Shown piece after piece: positions 42,501-52,626 of a stretch of DNA of 64,000 bases. Position numbers and translations under genes: made by a program. The DNA lies in contig OOIN01000036.1 in NCBI GenBank assembly GCA_900323505.1, positions 186,001-250,000 on the forward strand. The letters are read 5' to 3'. Numbering within the stretch: the stretch's first letter is position 1; every line of letters begins with the position of its first letter. This DNA is from Ustilago trichophora. Lineage: Eukaryota > Basidiomycota > Ustilaginomycetes > Ustilaginales > Ustilaginaceae. The notes under the pieces are model-generated. The model was given only the letters and a program-made list of their open reading frames with translations, had not been told where the DNA came from and made no database searches.

Positions 42501-44441
42501 GTCGAGCTCACTCAGAACCTGCAAAAGCGCATCAAGGACAACAAGGAGCTGTCGGCCAAGATCAAGGCTCTCGAGACTCAGATCCTCACATGGCAAGGCA
42601 AGCACGAGGAGGTCGAGGGCAAGAACCGTGGTCTTGCAGAGGAGCTCGCCAAGCCTACTGTGGCCATGGCCGAATTCGAGGCTCTTGTTGCCGCCAAGAA
42701 GGAGCTCGACGCCAAGCAGGAGGCTTCGCTCAAACGCATCGCCGAGCAGGACAAGCGTATTGCTGATCTCACCGCCGAGATCGAGCGCCAGGCTGACGAG
42801 CTGCAGGCGCGTTCCGAGGCTCTCAACGGCGCCACCAAGTCGTCCGAGGACGATGTTGCCACCATCAACTCGCTACGATCCGAGGTGGCTGGGTTGCGTG
42901 AGCAGCTCAACCGTGCCAACGCTCTCAACACGTTGCAGAAGAACTCGCAGCGCATCGAGAACGCCGCACCACCCGTCTTCAACATGGCCACAGGCAAGGA
43001 GAACGGCTACGCCAGCAGCGGAAGCAAGCGTCGCCCTCGTCGTCACAGCGAGGCTGGACCCTGGAGCGATGCTCCTGCCGGCCGCGACGAGCACGAGGAG
43101 GCCATGATGGCTGCTAAACGAAGCGCTGCCACCGCCAACCGCCACGTCTCGGTCGCCTTTGGCCTCGATGGACATCAGATTCCTGGCTTCGGTCAGCGTA
43201 GCGGCTACGATGACGAGTACGACGAGGATGACCCGTCTGAGGAGATCATCCGCATCTTGGAGAACGAGGAGCAGCTGGACGAGGACGTGCTCAACGGCCT
43301 CATCCGCTACCTGAAGGTGCCCGCACCTTCTCTGCAGAATCCACCTTCTCCCAAGGAGGTCTTGTTCCCTGCTCATCTCATCTCGCTGGTGACCAACGAG
43401 ATGTGGAAGTACGGTCTTGTGCGCGAGTCGGAGCGCTTCTTGGCCAATGTGATGCAGACGATCCAGCAGCACGTCATGTCGTTCCAGGGCGAGGATGCCA
43501 TCATCCCAGGCATCTTTTGGCTCTCGAACGTGCACGAGATCCTTTCGTTTGTATGCATTGCCGAGAGCGATATGCTGCAGGGTATTGGACCTGGTGTCGA
43601 TGGAGCCGCTCGATCGTTTGAGTGGGGCGACTACGAGCGTCTGGTTACGATTGTCAAGCACGACTTGGACTCGTTGGAGTACAACATCTACCACACATGG
43701 ATGCAGGAGGCCAAGAAGCGTCTGCACAAGATGGTGATCCCGGCGTTGGTCGAGAGCCAGTCGTTGCCTGGATTCGTGACGAGCGACCATTCGGGCCGTC
43801 TTTTCAACCGACTGCTGTCGAACAACTCGACGCCCACGCACACGATGGATGACATTCTTGGAATCCTCAACAAGGTGTGGAAGAGTCTCAAGAGCTACTA
43901 CGTGGAGCCATCGGTGACGCAGCAGGTGGTGACGGAGCTGCTCAAGCTGATTGGTGTGACGAGCTTCAACGATCTGCTGATGCGGAGGAACTTTTGCTCG
44001 TGGAAGCGTGCGATGCAGATCCAATACAACATTACACGTATCGAAGAGTGGTGCAAGTCGCACGACATGCCCGAGGGCACTTTGCAGCTCGAGCACCTCA
44101 TGCAGGCTACCAAGCTGTTGCAACTCAAGAAGGCGACGCTGGGCGATATCGACATCATCTACGATGTGTGCTGGATGCTGACGCCTACGCAGATCCAGAA
44201 GCTCATCTCGCACTACTATGTTGCTGATTACGAGAATCCGATCTCGCCCGAGATCCTCAAGGCGGTGGCATCGCGCGTGGTTCCCAACGACCGCAACGAC
44301 CACCTGCTGCTTCCTCCCGAGGTTGATGAGGCAGGACCGTACGAGTTGCCACTGCCACGTGAAGTGACGGGCATCGAGACGTACTGCCCCGCTTACATTT
44401 CGGTTCCGGCTATTCGACGCTTGGCGAGCCGCGTGGCCTAA
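39600..44441 (+). CDS. myo5: Class V myosin heavy chain
   Basis: Single-exon protein of 1613 aa, usual for fungal myosin V; the ATG at 39600 is in an ACCATGG context. The motor domain starts with a SH3-like segment (KSWFPDKELGWISA). It has the P-loop GESGAGKT at 178-185, switch I NDNSSRFGKY, switch II DIYGFE, and the SH1/SH2 region LRACGVLETIRIS. Six IQ motifs span roughly 803-941 (KIQSWWRMRM, KIQTVARGFLARKQY, KIQSVVRGRAV and others) and bind calmodulin-like light chains. A coiled coil runs from about 950 to 1120. A linker leads to the globular tail with the DIL domain (QMQTIQQHVMSF-type start near 1280 and FNDLLMRRNFCSWKRAMQIQYNITRIEEWCKS). It transports vesicles along actin and supports polar growth; in smut fungi Myo5 is needed for hyphal growth and virulence. 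Confidence 0.97.
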   Translation: MAPAATDLLAAFVPGTKSWFPDKELGWISATLAKPVANAASGEITLEFTLDDTGATKTVTTSEAKLAAKDGEDQLPPLRNPPLLEATDDLTNLSYLNEPSVLHTILNRYSQRIIYTYSGIVLIAVNPFHGLSLYSPEIIQAYSGRRKGELEPHLFAIAEDAYRCMIRDEKDQTIVVSGESGAGKTVSAKYIMRYFATVEDPDRPGSRKASSAGKDTSGMSETEQQILATNPIMEAFGNAKTTRNDNSSRFGKYLEILFDKSHEIVGAKMRTYLLERSRLVYQPETERNYHIFYQLCAGAPSSEKKDLGLEDASKFFYLNQGGAGSHIINGVNDAEDFKATQKALSTVGLTIERQWNIFRLLAALLHLGNVNITAARTDAVLADDEPSLFMATRMLGIDSSEFRKWTVKKQLQTRGEKVVTNLTQAQAIVVRDSVSKYVYTCLFDWLVDQMNRSLALGSSKSRESMIGVLDIYGFERFKVNSYEQFCINYANERLQHEFNHHVFKLEQEEYLQEQISWTFIDFSDNQPCIDMIEGKLGILSLLDEESRLPSGSDESFVQKLYTQMDRRPEFKNAFKKPRFGTTGFTVCHYALDVEYSSAGFVEKNKDTVPDEHLNLLNNTTNPFLKEVLDTAVNLHKPEENNDAATDAAGAPAKPAPRKLPGASIKKPTLGSQFKTSLVSLMATIDSTNVHYIRCIKPNEAKKAWEVEPQNVLGQLRACGVLETIRISCAGYPSRWTFADFAERYYMLVSSDRWNMSDMDKVKALATHILTTTITEKDKYQVGLTKIFFRAGMLAQFEQRRTDRLNAVTTIIQKNLRRHVHQKKYQAMRTNAVKIQSWWRMRMAMKYVEDLRQATAATKIQTVARGFLARKQYQTTRQAVIKIQSVVRGRAVRSTYKTAKVEFSATRLQALLRGALARRQFRKEKQGVIHLQSCYRRRLAKKELVARRNEARSVSHFKEVSYKLENKVVELTQNLQKRIKDNKELSAKIKALETQILTWQGKHEEVEGKNRGLAEELAKPTVAMAEFEALVAAKKELDAKQEASLKRIAEQDKRIADLTAEIERQADELQARSEALNGATKSSEDDVATINSLRSEVAGLREQLNRANALNTLQKNSQRIENAAPPVFNMATGKENGYASSGSKRRPRRHSEAGPWSDAPAGRDEHEEAMMAAKRSAATANRHVSVAFGLDGHQIPGFGQRSGYDDEYDEDDPSEEIIRILENEEQLDEDVLNGLIRYLKVPAPSLQNPPSPKEVLFPAHLISLVTNEMWKYGLVRESERFLANVMQTIQQHVMSFQGEDAIIPGIFWLSNVHEILSFVCIAESDMLQGIGPGVDGAARSFEWGDYERLVTIVKHDLDSLEYNIYHTWMQEAKKRLHKMVIPALVESQSLPGFVTSDHSGRLFNRLLSNNSTPTHTMDDILGILNKVWKSLKSYYVEPSVTQQVVTELLKLIGVTSFNDLLMRRNFCSWKRAMQIQYNITRIEEWCKSHDMPEGTLQLEHLMQATKLLQLKKATLGDIDIIYDVCWMLTPTQIQKLISHYYVADYENPISPEILKAVASRVVPNDRNDHLLLPPEVDEAGPYELPLPREVTGIETYCPAYISVPAIRRLASRVA

Positions 44442-46316
44442 AGAGAGAAAGAGATTACCCCACCCCCCAAAAAGACGTAGATACCAACCCCAATCATCAC
44501 CAACCACAACCCATGTATATTTGTTTCGGTAGCTTTCGGCTACTGCTTGCTTGTCACGACTTACAATATTTTATGTGAGATGCAGTCGATTCGCACGATT
44601 GATATTGTTTGCATGAACGGATGAAAGACTGGAAAGAAGCCGATCTGGTGCCAAAAAGAGGTACTGTATCGGACACTACACTTTAGCCGAAACAGCTGTG
44701 TGCGAATGGATGGGACATATCACAATTTGGGCGCAATTTGAGTTGGTTTTGTTTTTTGTGCGGTGAGCGAGACAGTTTGATCTCACAACGCCAGGTTTCT
44801 ACACAGTCGTATTAGTTATGTCTTAAGTAGTCAGGGCTCGTTTGTGACTACGCCTCGTCTCTTGACAAGAGACTGAAAATTCGGATAATTGAAATCGAGA
44901 CTGTAAGCTGGTGGGAGCCCCACGCTGTGTTGGCTGTGCTGTGATGTGGGGTTCTTTGCCCCTCCTGGCAGCGACATGCTGTGCGTGAGAACGAGATCTC
45001 AGGGCAAGAAGTGTGGGGAAAAGACAACACGTCAGCGCTGCTCAATGACATACTCTCGGTATGGCGTACTGTACTGTACAGTACGCTTTCGGCAAAAAGG
45101 TGAAAGGTGAAGAGAGAGGCACAGAGTATAGAGCTTAGCGTCAAATTGGGCGGAGTTTCAACTGGCAAAGTGTGTGCCATTCTGTCGGTTGGTGACGATA
45201 TTATGCCAAGGCGCCTTTTTCATCACGATTTCTCTTTAGCATGCCATGTTTTGGATTGATCACGCTAGATGATGATGGTAAAGGTTGTTCGACTGCAATG
45301 CACATTTTGCTTCAAACTGTGTCAAAGACGGGACCTCGAAAGCAAGGGTCTCCGACTCAAAAGGGAAGAAAGGGACGGGATGGGATGGGATCGGCCCGGT
45401 GAATGAATTGTTACAGGCTGTGCTGGGATGGCATGGCATGGCAATGGCATGGCGGGAGTTTGATCGATCACCTTTGGCTTACCTTGGCTTTGGACTTGGC
45501 TGCCAGCGCAGAGATGAGGGACGCGTCATCCATCAAGAAATCCAGGGTCCAACACAGCACAGCAGAGAAAGGTGCAGAAGCTGAAAGAGGCATAAATGCG
45601 GGCGTGCCGGTTGAAATTGGCAAAAATATTAAAAAAAAAAAAAAAAAAAAATTAGAGGTGGACTGCATAAGGTGGAGGAGTAACCTTTTCTTTTGCCACA
45701 TCAAGCTGAATTTGCGTACTGTATAGATTTGGGTTGATTTCGAATCGTCCAAGGCAGGAGAAGTCAGAGTCGAATTTCGATTTGGATCACAAACCACTAC
45801 ACAGCACTATATTTTTTATTCTTTTATTTTCCTAAAAGAAATGGAAAATGTCTCTGAACCAGCGCCCACAACGGCAAAAGAAATGGCTCAAATGGGCCCG
45901 GATTCAAGCTCAGTCTGGACTTTGGAGTTGGGAGTGGGAATTGGCCGCTTGCGTGTCGCACTCTCTCTCCCCTACGATAACGTTTCGACTGACACTGCGC
46001 TCTGCTGCCTCGTTATCTCCACTCGTTTGCCCCAGCTCGCCCGACCTGAGTCACTCACACACACACACACCTCTGGTCGTATAAGATCTTGCCACCTTCG
46101 CACCTCCCATCGTAACCGTTAACCTCAACAGCACCCGCATATCCACGTACTTGGCTTGATTAGCCTACGTCGACCTCTTCCTCCTCCTCATTACTACCAC
46201 CCTACTCGCGGCTCTTCACCACTTCACCGCCCCGCACATCTGCCACAACGAGCCAGCCATTCAACCAGCATAACTCAGATCAAGCTCCTCAATCGCATCC
46301 ACACATTGCACGCACA
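44442..46316. other. Intergenic region between myosin V and the ubiquitin-AN1 gene
   Basis: 1.9 kb. It contains GTACTGTATC near 44662, the strong palindromic cluster at 45066-45084, GTACTGTATAG near 45717 and a run of 21 A at 45631-45651. The last 250 bp before 46316 are pyrimidine-rich and look like promoter plus leader of the ubiquitin-fusion gene, with a CA run at 46057-46070. No other gene is supported. Confidence 0.5.
45066..45084. repeat. GTACTG/GTACAG palindromic cluster
   Basis: A 19-bp stretch composed only of GTACT/GTACA units; bases 45071-45084 are the perfect palindrome GTACTGTACAGTAC, identical to that at 171-184. Confidence 0.95.
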
Positions 46317-47112
<796 letters not shown>

Positions 47113-47836
47113 TTCGTAGCCTGGCGTTACCAACCGCGTCCGTCTCTTGTCCTTTCCCCCTTTCCTCACTGCATAATCTCCTACACGCACACATACCACG
47201 AGCTTTTCCTGCCATCCACATACCTTTCTCGCATTTGACACTTTGTATTAGTATTTTCCCCCCTTTTTTTTTATAGAGAGTTTTCCCTAGCTTTCTCCTA
47301 GAGATCTTCACTGCCTGCCAAGTGTGTTTGTTTATCGCTATCATCAAGCAACCGAGGAGAGTTTTGGAAGTCGCAGCGTGGCAGAAGTCCACATGTTCCG
47401 AGGACATCTTTCGCCAGGAAGTTAGGAAAACACCTTTTGTATCTCGACCACAATGCTCATCGAACTGGATCTCTGGTGTTTTGTTCGAAAAGTGAAGTTG
47501 GGATATGGACGGATGGATGATATGACAAGCAAGGGGTTTGTTTAGCGTTCGGGTATTTTGGAGGTGTTTGCGGAAGAGTGGAATTGGTGTCAAAGTCGTG
47601 TAGATCATCTGGTGTTGGGTAAGTTACGTTGTCACTTGAACCTGATGTACGATTCGAACGCTTGAGATTTTTTTTTTGGGTGGGGGGGACATGTTTGATG
47701 TTCTGAAGAAAACTTTTTTCGATATGATAGAATACAATACAGAAGATGTGCGTGATTCGTTAGCAGCAAGTTACGAATCTAGATGAAGCGTCCAACGCTA
47801 GACTATGCACAGAGATGGACGATAGGGAAGGGTGGA
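47113..47836. other. Convergent intergenic region, ubiquitin-AN1 / NSE1
   Basis: Shared 3' flanks. T-rich runs (47264-47272 and 47668-47679) suit transcript ends. No gene is supported. Confidence 0.5.
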
Positions 47837-48991
47837 TCATCGAGCACGCTTGTTCGACTTGATGTCTTGCTCTTCTTCTTCTTCCGAGCCAAACCTTTCA
47901 GCCTCGCGATCTCGTCGTCTGGTCCTTGGCAATGGTTGAGATGGTTGGATCGGTTCTGGTTTGACTCGTGTGGATCGGCGTTGTGTCGACTCGTCTTCGG
48001 GGTCGTTCTCGTCCTCTTGTTGCTGTGCTAGCTGCTGCTCGATTGCTTCTCCATCCTCTTCCTCTTCCTCTTCCTCTTCCACCTCCTCCTCCTCCTCCTC
48101 TTCTTCGTCATCCGAAACGTCCCTCCTACCCCTCCTACTCGTCCGTCTCGACGTCCCGACCTGCGATTGATCGCCTTGAGAACTAAACAAACCCTCATCC
48201 CCACTCGCACTCAAATTCAACGCCCTCGGTCCAATCGGCCTCGACTTCCACCCTCTCAAACATCCGGGGCAGTTGAAGCCTGCCAGCCTGTACAGCGCAT
48301 CATCGTCGTCTACTCTTGAAGCAATCGTACTGCGGGCACAGTGCAAATGGTACCTCACCGTACATCCACGTGACGTTGCCGAACAACCGATGCCCAACGT
48401 GACCAGATCCTTGCAGTGCGTGCACGTATGATAGTAGTCGTCCCCAAACTCGTTCTGCAGGTAGTTGCGCAGTTCGAGCAGCGATCTTGTCGAGAGGGTG
48501 TAGATGCCTTGTTCGGAGTAGTCGATCCATTTGTGATCTACCAGGTTTTTGAGCAGTTCTTCGGTAGCATCTCGCGTCATGTGTGTGCGTAGCTTGCTGC
48601 CCAATCGGACGGCTTCGAGCGAAGGGATTGCGTAGGCTTCTCGTCTGGCTTTGAAGATCTCCTCGACGAGCTTTTTGATAAACGAAATCTCGACGGGAGA
48701 GTAGCGCGTGGCACCTTGGATGAGAAGGTCGTGCTTGGTGTTGACGAGGGCGAGGACGAGTTGGCCGGATTGCTGATCGCGAAACTGGCGCATTTCGAGG
48801 TCGAGAAGTGAAAGATGCTGCGAAGCTTGATCGTACATGGCTCGGTATGCGGACTCGTCATACGGTAGCTTGGCGATTGAACAGCATCGTTGATAGAGAT
48901 GCTTGGCAAACGTGACGGGTACGATGCGATGAGAGACGAGAGATTGCAGCCAGGAGACGCGGGCGAGGATCTGTTTGGAGTTTCGTTCCAT
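47837..48991 (-). CDS. NSE1: SMC5/6 complex subunit Nse1 (RING-like, E3-type)
   Basis: Single-exon 384-aa protein. Residues 1-175 are the winged-helix part that binds Nse3/MAGE (LVSHRIVPVTFAKHLYQRCC, TRYSPVEISFIKKLVEEIF, LLKNLVDHKWIDYSEQGIYTLSTRSLLELRNYL). A variant RING follows at about 188-245: HTCTHCKDLVTLGIGC, GCTVRYHLHCA, then FNCPGCLRGW. The C-terminal 125 residues are disordered with a long Glu run and basic RTRRRDRE patches. Nse1 stimulates ubiquitin-ligase activity of the Nse1-Nse3-Nse4 module of the SMC5/6 complex in DNA repair. The Glu run comes from a degenerate TCC/TTC array at about 48055-48110 on the plus strand. Confidence 0.93.
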   Translation of the reverse strand: MERNSKQILARVSWLQSLVSHRIVPVTFAKHLYQRCCSIAKLPYDESAYRAMYDQASQHLSLLDLEMRQFRDQQSGQLVLALVNTKHDLLIQGATRYSPVEISFIKKLVEEIFKARREAYAIPSLEAVRLGSKLRTHMTRDATEELLKNLVDHKWIDYSEQGIYTLSTRSLLELRNYLQNEFGDDYYHTCTHCKDLVTLGIGCSATSRGCTVRYHLHCARSTIASRVDDDDALYRLAGFNCPGCLRGWKSRPIGPRALNLSASGDEGLFSSQGDQSQVGTSRRTSRRGRRDVSDDEEEEEEEEVEEEEEEEEDGEAIEQQLAQQQEDENDPEDESTQRRSTRVKPEPIQPSQPLPRTRRRDREAERFGSEEEEEQDIKSNKRAR

Positions 48992-50536
48992 GACTCTGAG
49001 TCTGCCTAACGAGTGAGATGCGAGTCAAGTCACAATTGACCGCAGATGGCGCGGATTCGGATGCGTAAGTAGTCTAGGTGAAGGTCGTGGAAACAGAGGA
49101 TGGAAGTGTGTGTGTGTGTGTGTGAAGATTGAGTGGCAAGGAATTGTTGAGATGTCAAGAAGCTAATCTGTTCGGCTTTGATTTTTAGGAAGCTCACGCC
49201 AAAAAAGTGTTGGTCTCTCAAAATGCGTGTTGCTCACACCCGCGTTTCCACTCAACGCGTAAATTGCAGCACAGCATCATACATGCTGCTTCTGCAAACT
49301 ATCAACTCCCAACAAGACGAGCATAGGACAGGATGCAGAGGTTTAAATCACGACCCGACACTTCGAGGGCAGCTACCAGTGACCGCCAATATTGGAATGA
49401 TACATCGCTCGCTGTAAGTGCTTCTTTCGGTAATCTCATTGTTTCGCGCTTCTTTTTGTTTTTCGCCACTAAGTCGATGTTGCAGGATTTGAGCGTGCCA
49501 AGCGAGCACCAGGTGAACCAGGAACTGCAGGAGACCTTAAACGGTTCAAAGCTGCAGCGACTCCGCCAAGAGAACGCGGAGGAGAACGCGGAGAGGAAGG
49601 ACTCACCAGAAGGATCGTAATGTCGGGTGGAATGCTGCACATTCGACGCAGAACTATCCTGGCGGCGTGGTTGCAGAATTTGAAGGTGGGTTCAGCGATA
49701 CCCTTGCTCGTTTACTGTCTAGACTCAGAAGCAGCTGCTGCGTAAGTTCATGCCGAGCAGCTTTCATCGAGCGCACAGCATGCAATTCAAGAGTGCATAA
49801 TCTGACAAGGTCACGCTCTCTAATATCTTGCTGGAGGCTGTATTGTTATCTTTGACCCCTTTGTGCTCCCATCATCTCAAGTCTCATACATGGTCTCGAT
49901 CTTTATTGCCGTCCTCATTCTCGACCGCACGTATCGCAGAAAGACTCTCTTCTGGGGTAACATTGTCATGTGTATCGGCAATCTAATTGCTGGTGTTGCG
50001 GCCAAGTACGCGCTCCAGTATGACGCTGGCTCGGCGACCACACATCTCGCCCTCGCCAGACATCTAAAAGCAGATGTGGAGGCCAGGAACGCTAAGGCAT
50101 AGTTTGATCTTGCTTTTGCTTTGTTCAGGCCAAAGTTGTGTCGAAGATGGCAGCTTCGTTTGTTTGTTTGTTTGTTTGATATTTGTTCGGCGCACTCAAC
50201 CTCTCCTGGATGCCGTTTGTATGGGCTTCCTTTCCTGAGACGAGATGCAGATCGCTCGAGTCGATCGACGAGTTGTTCGAGGGCAACTCGGCCTGTATTG
50301 CATCCGGGTAGCGCTTGACCTCGGTCGGAAGGGGAAAGCTGGCCGATACAGTTGAAGCTTAAGAGCTTCCTTGCGCAGTCACAACATTCTCGAATGCCTT
50401 GCATACCACGAAACAACGTTTTCGTTTTTGATGCTTTTCCAGAAATGCCGTAATCATACGTGTAGTAAGGATGGGTGCTGCAAAAAACGGAGCTGAGATG
50501 TCTGGTTCAGTATGCCTCTGCGAGTTGGCGAGCTTG
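48992..50536. other. Intergenic region with unresolved coding fragments
   Basis: 1.5 kb with no clear intact gene. A GT run lies at 49106-49122, and the possible coding fragments between 49333 and 50102 are listed separately. A TTTG tetranucleotide run is at 50159-50177. The rest holds nothing recognisable. Confidence 0.5.
49333..50102 (+). pseudogene. Possible degraded or unresolved multi-exon gene with MFS-like fragment
   Basis: Two pieces suggest a real or decayed gene. The first is an ATG at 49333 with a neat intron (GTAAGT at 49414 to TTGCAG at 49485), giving a 71-aa hydrophilic product that stops at 49620. The second is a hydrophobic open frame, 49863-50102, whose segment VSIFIAVLILDRTYRRKTLFWGN resembles the conserved DRxGRR loop and following helix of major-facilitator sugar transporters. 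Between them, KDRNVGWNAAHSTQNYPGGVV (about 49608-49670) is open in a third frame. No splice model joins all three convincingly. A decayed sugar-transporter copy is my preferred reading, at low confidence; an unrelated small membrane protein starting at 49890 is the alternative. Confidence 0.3.
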
Positions 50537-51130
50537 CTAGTCGGATTTGGCAGTGTGCTTTTTTGCTTCGCGCTTGGCCTGTTTCTTCAGCTGCCGTCTT
50601 GACCCTCTGGGCTCATCCATCTTGTCAGCTTTCGCCGCATTTTCCTCCTCTGGCGCCGCCACCGGTGTTTGGAAGGTACTGCTAGCCCAAAGCACAGCGC
50701 ACAGCGATGCGACCAAGCTGAACGCGACCACCCATCTCGGATCCGACCCTTCACTGTAGTATCCACTTCTCTTCTTGATATCATTCTCGTATGTGATGAG
50801 TAGCATCGTAAATGCGAGCAAAGAAAGCGTCATTCCGAGCACAGGATGACCAGCAACGCCGAGCTTTGAGTGGAAAAAGTAGTTGATCAGCGCGCCGAGT
50901 TCCTTGAATGCCACCAGGAAGAAGGCGGCAAAGATGGTAGTTGCAAAGAGCGCGTAGAATGAGGGCATGACGTTGTCAAAGGGCCATCGCGGCTGCGCAA
51001 TCTGGAAGATCTGACCTGGTTGGAGGGTTTGTTGCGCCGCAGGGATGGCTGGAGCTGCGGGTGCGAGGAGAAACTCGCGAAAGTTAGCCGGGAACATCGG
51101 GATGCTGGTCGGTGGGGTGATCTCGAGCAT
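50537..51130 (-). CDS. Hypothetical multi-pass membrane protein with lysine-rich tail
   Basis: Single-exon 197-aa protein I do not recognise. Three or four hydrophobic helices are visible: PSFYALFATTIFAAFFLVAFKEL, HPVLGMTLSLLAFTMLLITYE and WVVAFSLVASLCAVLWASS. The N-terminal 50 residues are Pro/Ala-rich without a clear cleavable signal. The C-terminal 45 residues are highly charged (RGSRRQLKKQAKREAKKHTAKSD), probably cytosolic by the positive-inside rule. The end is not a KKxx retrieval signal. Its start codon lies 413 bp from the divergent ribokinase start. An ER or organelle membrane protein is plausible, but nothing shows its role. Confidence 0.75.
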   Translation of the reverse strand: MLEITPPTSIPMFPANFREFLLAPAAPAIPAAQQTLQPGQIFQIAQPRWPFDNVMPSFYALFATTIFAAFFLVAFKELGALINYFFHSKLGVAGHPVLGMTLSLLAFTMLLITYENDIKKRSGYYSEGSDPRWVVAFSLVASLCAVLWASSTFQTPVAAPEEENAAKADKMDEPRGSRRQLKKQAKREAKKHTAKSD

Positions 51131-51543
51131 CTTGAAGAAAGGCGAGAGAGCCAGAGTGAGAGCAGGATATTTTGCGAGAGCAAAGACGCAATGCGATGAT
51201 GGATGCTGTCAATGGTCACAGTGACATACAGGTAGACTTTGTACTGTACTGTATGTACTGTACGACTCGAGCTGTTAAGAAGAAGCAGAACAAGGCTCGT
51301 GGAGGCCCACGTTGATATTCGTGTGGCTGGTGTCTCGTGCGGAAGAATTATAAGACGTCGGACTGTTAATCATCGTCATCGTGCGCCGATGCCATGTGGA
51401 CTAAGTTATTTCAACGTTGGGCCGAAGCCGAACACCCGAACCGGCTCAACCTTCTTACCAGCTTGTTGATTGGAATCAAACTTATTCTTCTCACCACGAC
51501 TCATCTCTCCTAGGCCTGTCACAAAGCAAGCATACTCGCAAAC
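51131..51543. promoter_or_regulatory. Divergent promoter region with GTACTG repeat, membrane protein / ribokinase
   Basis: 413 bp between divergent starts. At 51241-51263 lies GTACTGTACT followed by GTATGTACTGTAC, one of the densest members of the window's GTACA/GTACT word family. No TATA box seen. Confidence 0.55.
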
Positions 51544-52626
51544 ATGACATCCTCCAACGCTGGTCCCTCCCGATCCTTCTGTCTGGTCAAGTCCTCGATC
51601 AATATCGACGAGACCTTCCTCGTCCCACACATTGTCCGACCGGGCGAGACCATCTCGTCCACAGGCCTCGTTTCTCGACCCGGCGGCAAAGGTGCCAATG
51701 TCTCCGCAGCCATCGCTCTTGCTGGTGCACAGGTCTCCCTCTCCGGCGCTGTAGGAAACGACGCAACGTGGCCCATCGACGAGCTCAAATCGCGCAACGT
51801 CATCATTGATGACGTCGAGATCCTCGAAAACACGCCCACCGGCCGCGCCTTCATCCAGATTGCACAAGACGGAGAGAATAGCATCGTTCTCCTCAAAGGT
51901 GCCAACTTTTCCACCGATAGCAAGTCGGCCGATCCCGTCAAGACATGGAGCGCCAAGCCAGAGCGAAAGATTACACACCTGGTGCTGCAGAACGAGATTC
52001 CGCTCGAAACCACGGTTGCCTTCCTGCAACACGCCAAGTCGGACAAGGTTACGAATCACGTTACAACGATCTTCAACCCTTCCCCGATGCTCAACAAGAC
52101 AGAGGTGCAGTCGTTCCCTTGGACCAGCATCGACGTGCTCGTTGTCAACGAGGGAGAGAGCATCGACCTCCTGCGTGTCCTTCAGCCGTCGGCCGCTTCA
52201 TCACTCGAATCGCTCCCGGAAGGCGAGGACAAGTCCAACAAGGTCCTCGAGACCTTGTCTCAAGTCGAGCAGCTGCACAATACTGCTTGGATCGTTCTCA
52301 CTCGCGGCGGCAAGGGCGTGATGGCCAACGTCCTCCTCTCGAATAACTCCGACAAGAGGAGCTTCTTCAACGTCCCACCATTCAAACCAAACCAGGTCCG
52401 CGATACGACGGGTGCAGGAGACACTTTTGCAGGAAATCTTGTAGCAGCGTTGATGGGTCATAATGTAGATGCGGATGAGAGTTTGATCGAGTCGGCCCGT
52501 CCAAAGGAGGACAAGTTTGTTCAAGAAGCTCTCGAGTGGGCGTCAAAAGCGGCTAGTTTGGCTTGCGAAAAGGAGGGTGCAATGCAAAGCATTCCCTCTG
52601 CGGACGAGGTCAAGGCACGCAGCTGA
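51544..52626 (+). CDS. RBK1: Ribokinase (PfkB family sugar kinase)
   Basis: Single-exon 360-aa protein. It phosphorylates D-ribose to ribose 5-phosphate with ATP, feeding the pentose-phosphate pool. PfkB signature 1 is SRPGGKGANVSAAIALAGAQVSLSGAVGND at about residues 42-71; signature 2 is DTTGAGDTFAGNLVAAL near residue 283, with Asp of GAGD as the catalytic base. SSINIDETFLVPHIVRPGET at the N-terminus matches the substrate-binding start of ribokinases. There is no targeting signal, so cytosolic. The KARS C-terminus is not a PTS1. Confidence 0.92.
   Translation: MTSSNAGPSRSFCLVKSSINIDETFLVPHIVRPGETISSTGLVSRPGGKGANVSAAIALAGAQVSLSGAVGNDATWPIDELKSRNVIIDDVEILENTPTGRAFIQIAQDGENSIVLLKGANFSTDSKSADPVKTWSAKPERKITHLVLQNEIPLETTVAFLQHAKSDKVTNHVTTIFNPSPMLNKTEVQSFPWTSIDVLVVNEGESIDLLRVLQPSAASSLESLPEGEDKSNKVLETLSQVEQLHNTAWIVLTRGGKGVMANVLLSNNSDKRSFFNVPPFKPNQVRDTTGAGDTFAGNLVAALMGHNVDADESLIESARPKEDKFVQEALEWASKAASLACEKEGAMQSIPSADEVKARS

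Noticed and set aside
40419..44507. Antisense open frames of about 490 and 540 codons opposite myosin V
   Set aside because: Same codon-bias artefact over a clearly coding plus strand with motor, IQ and DIL motifs.
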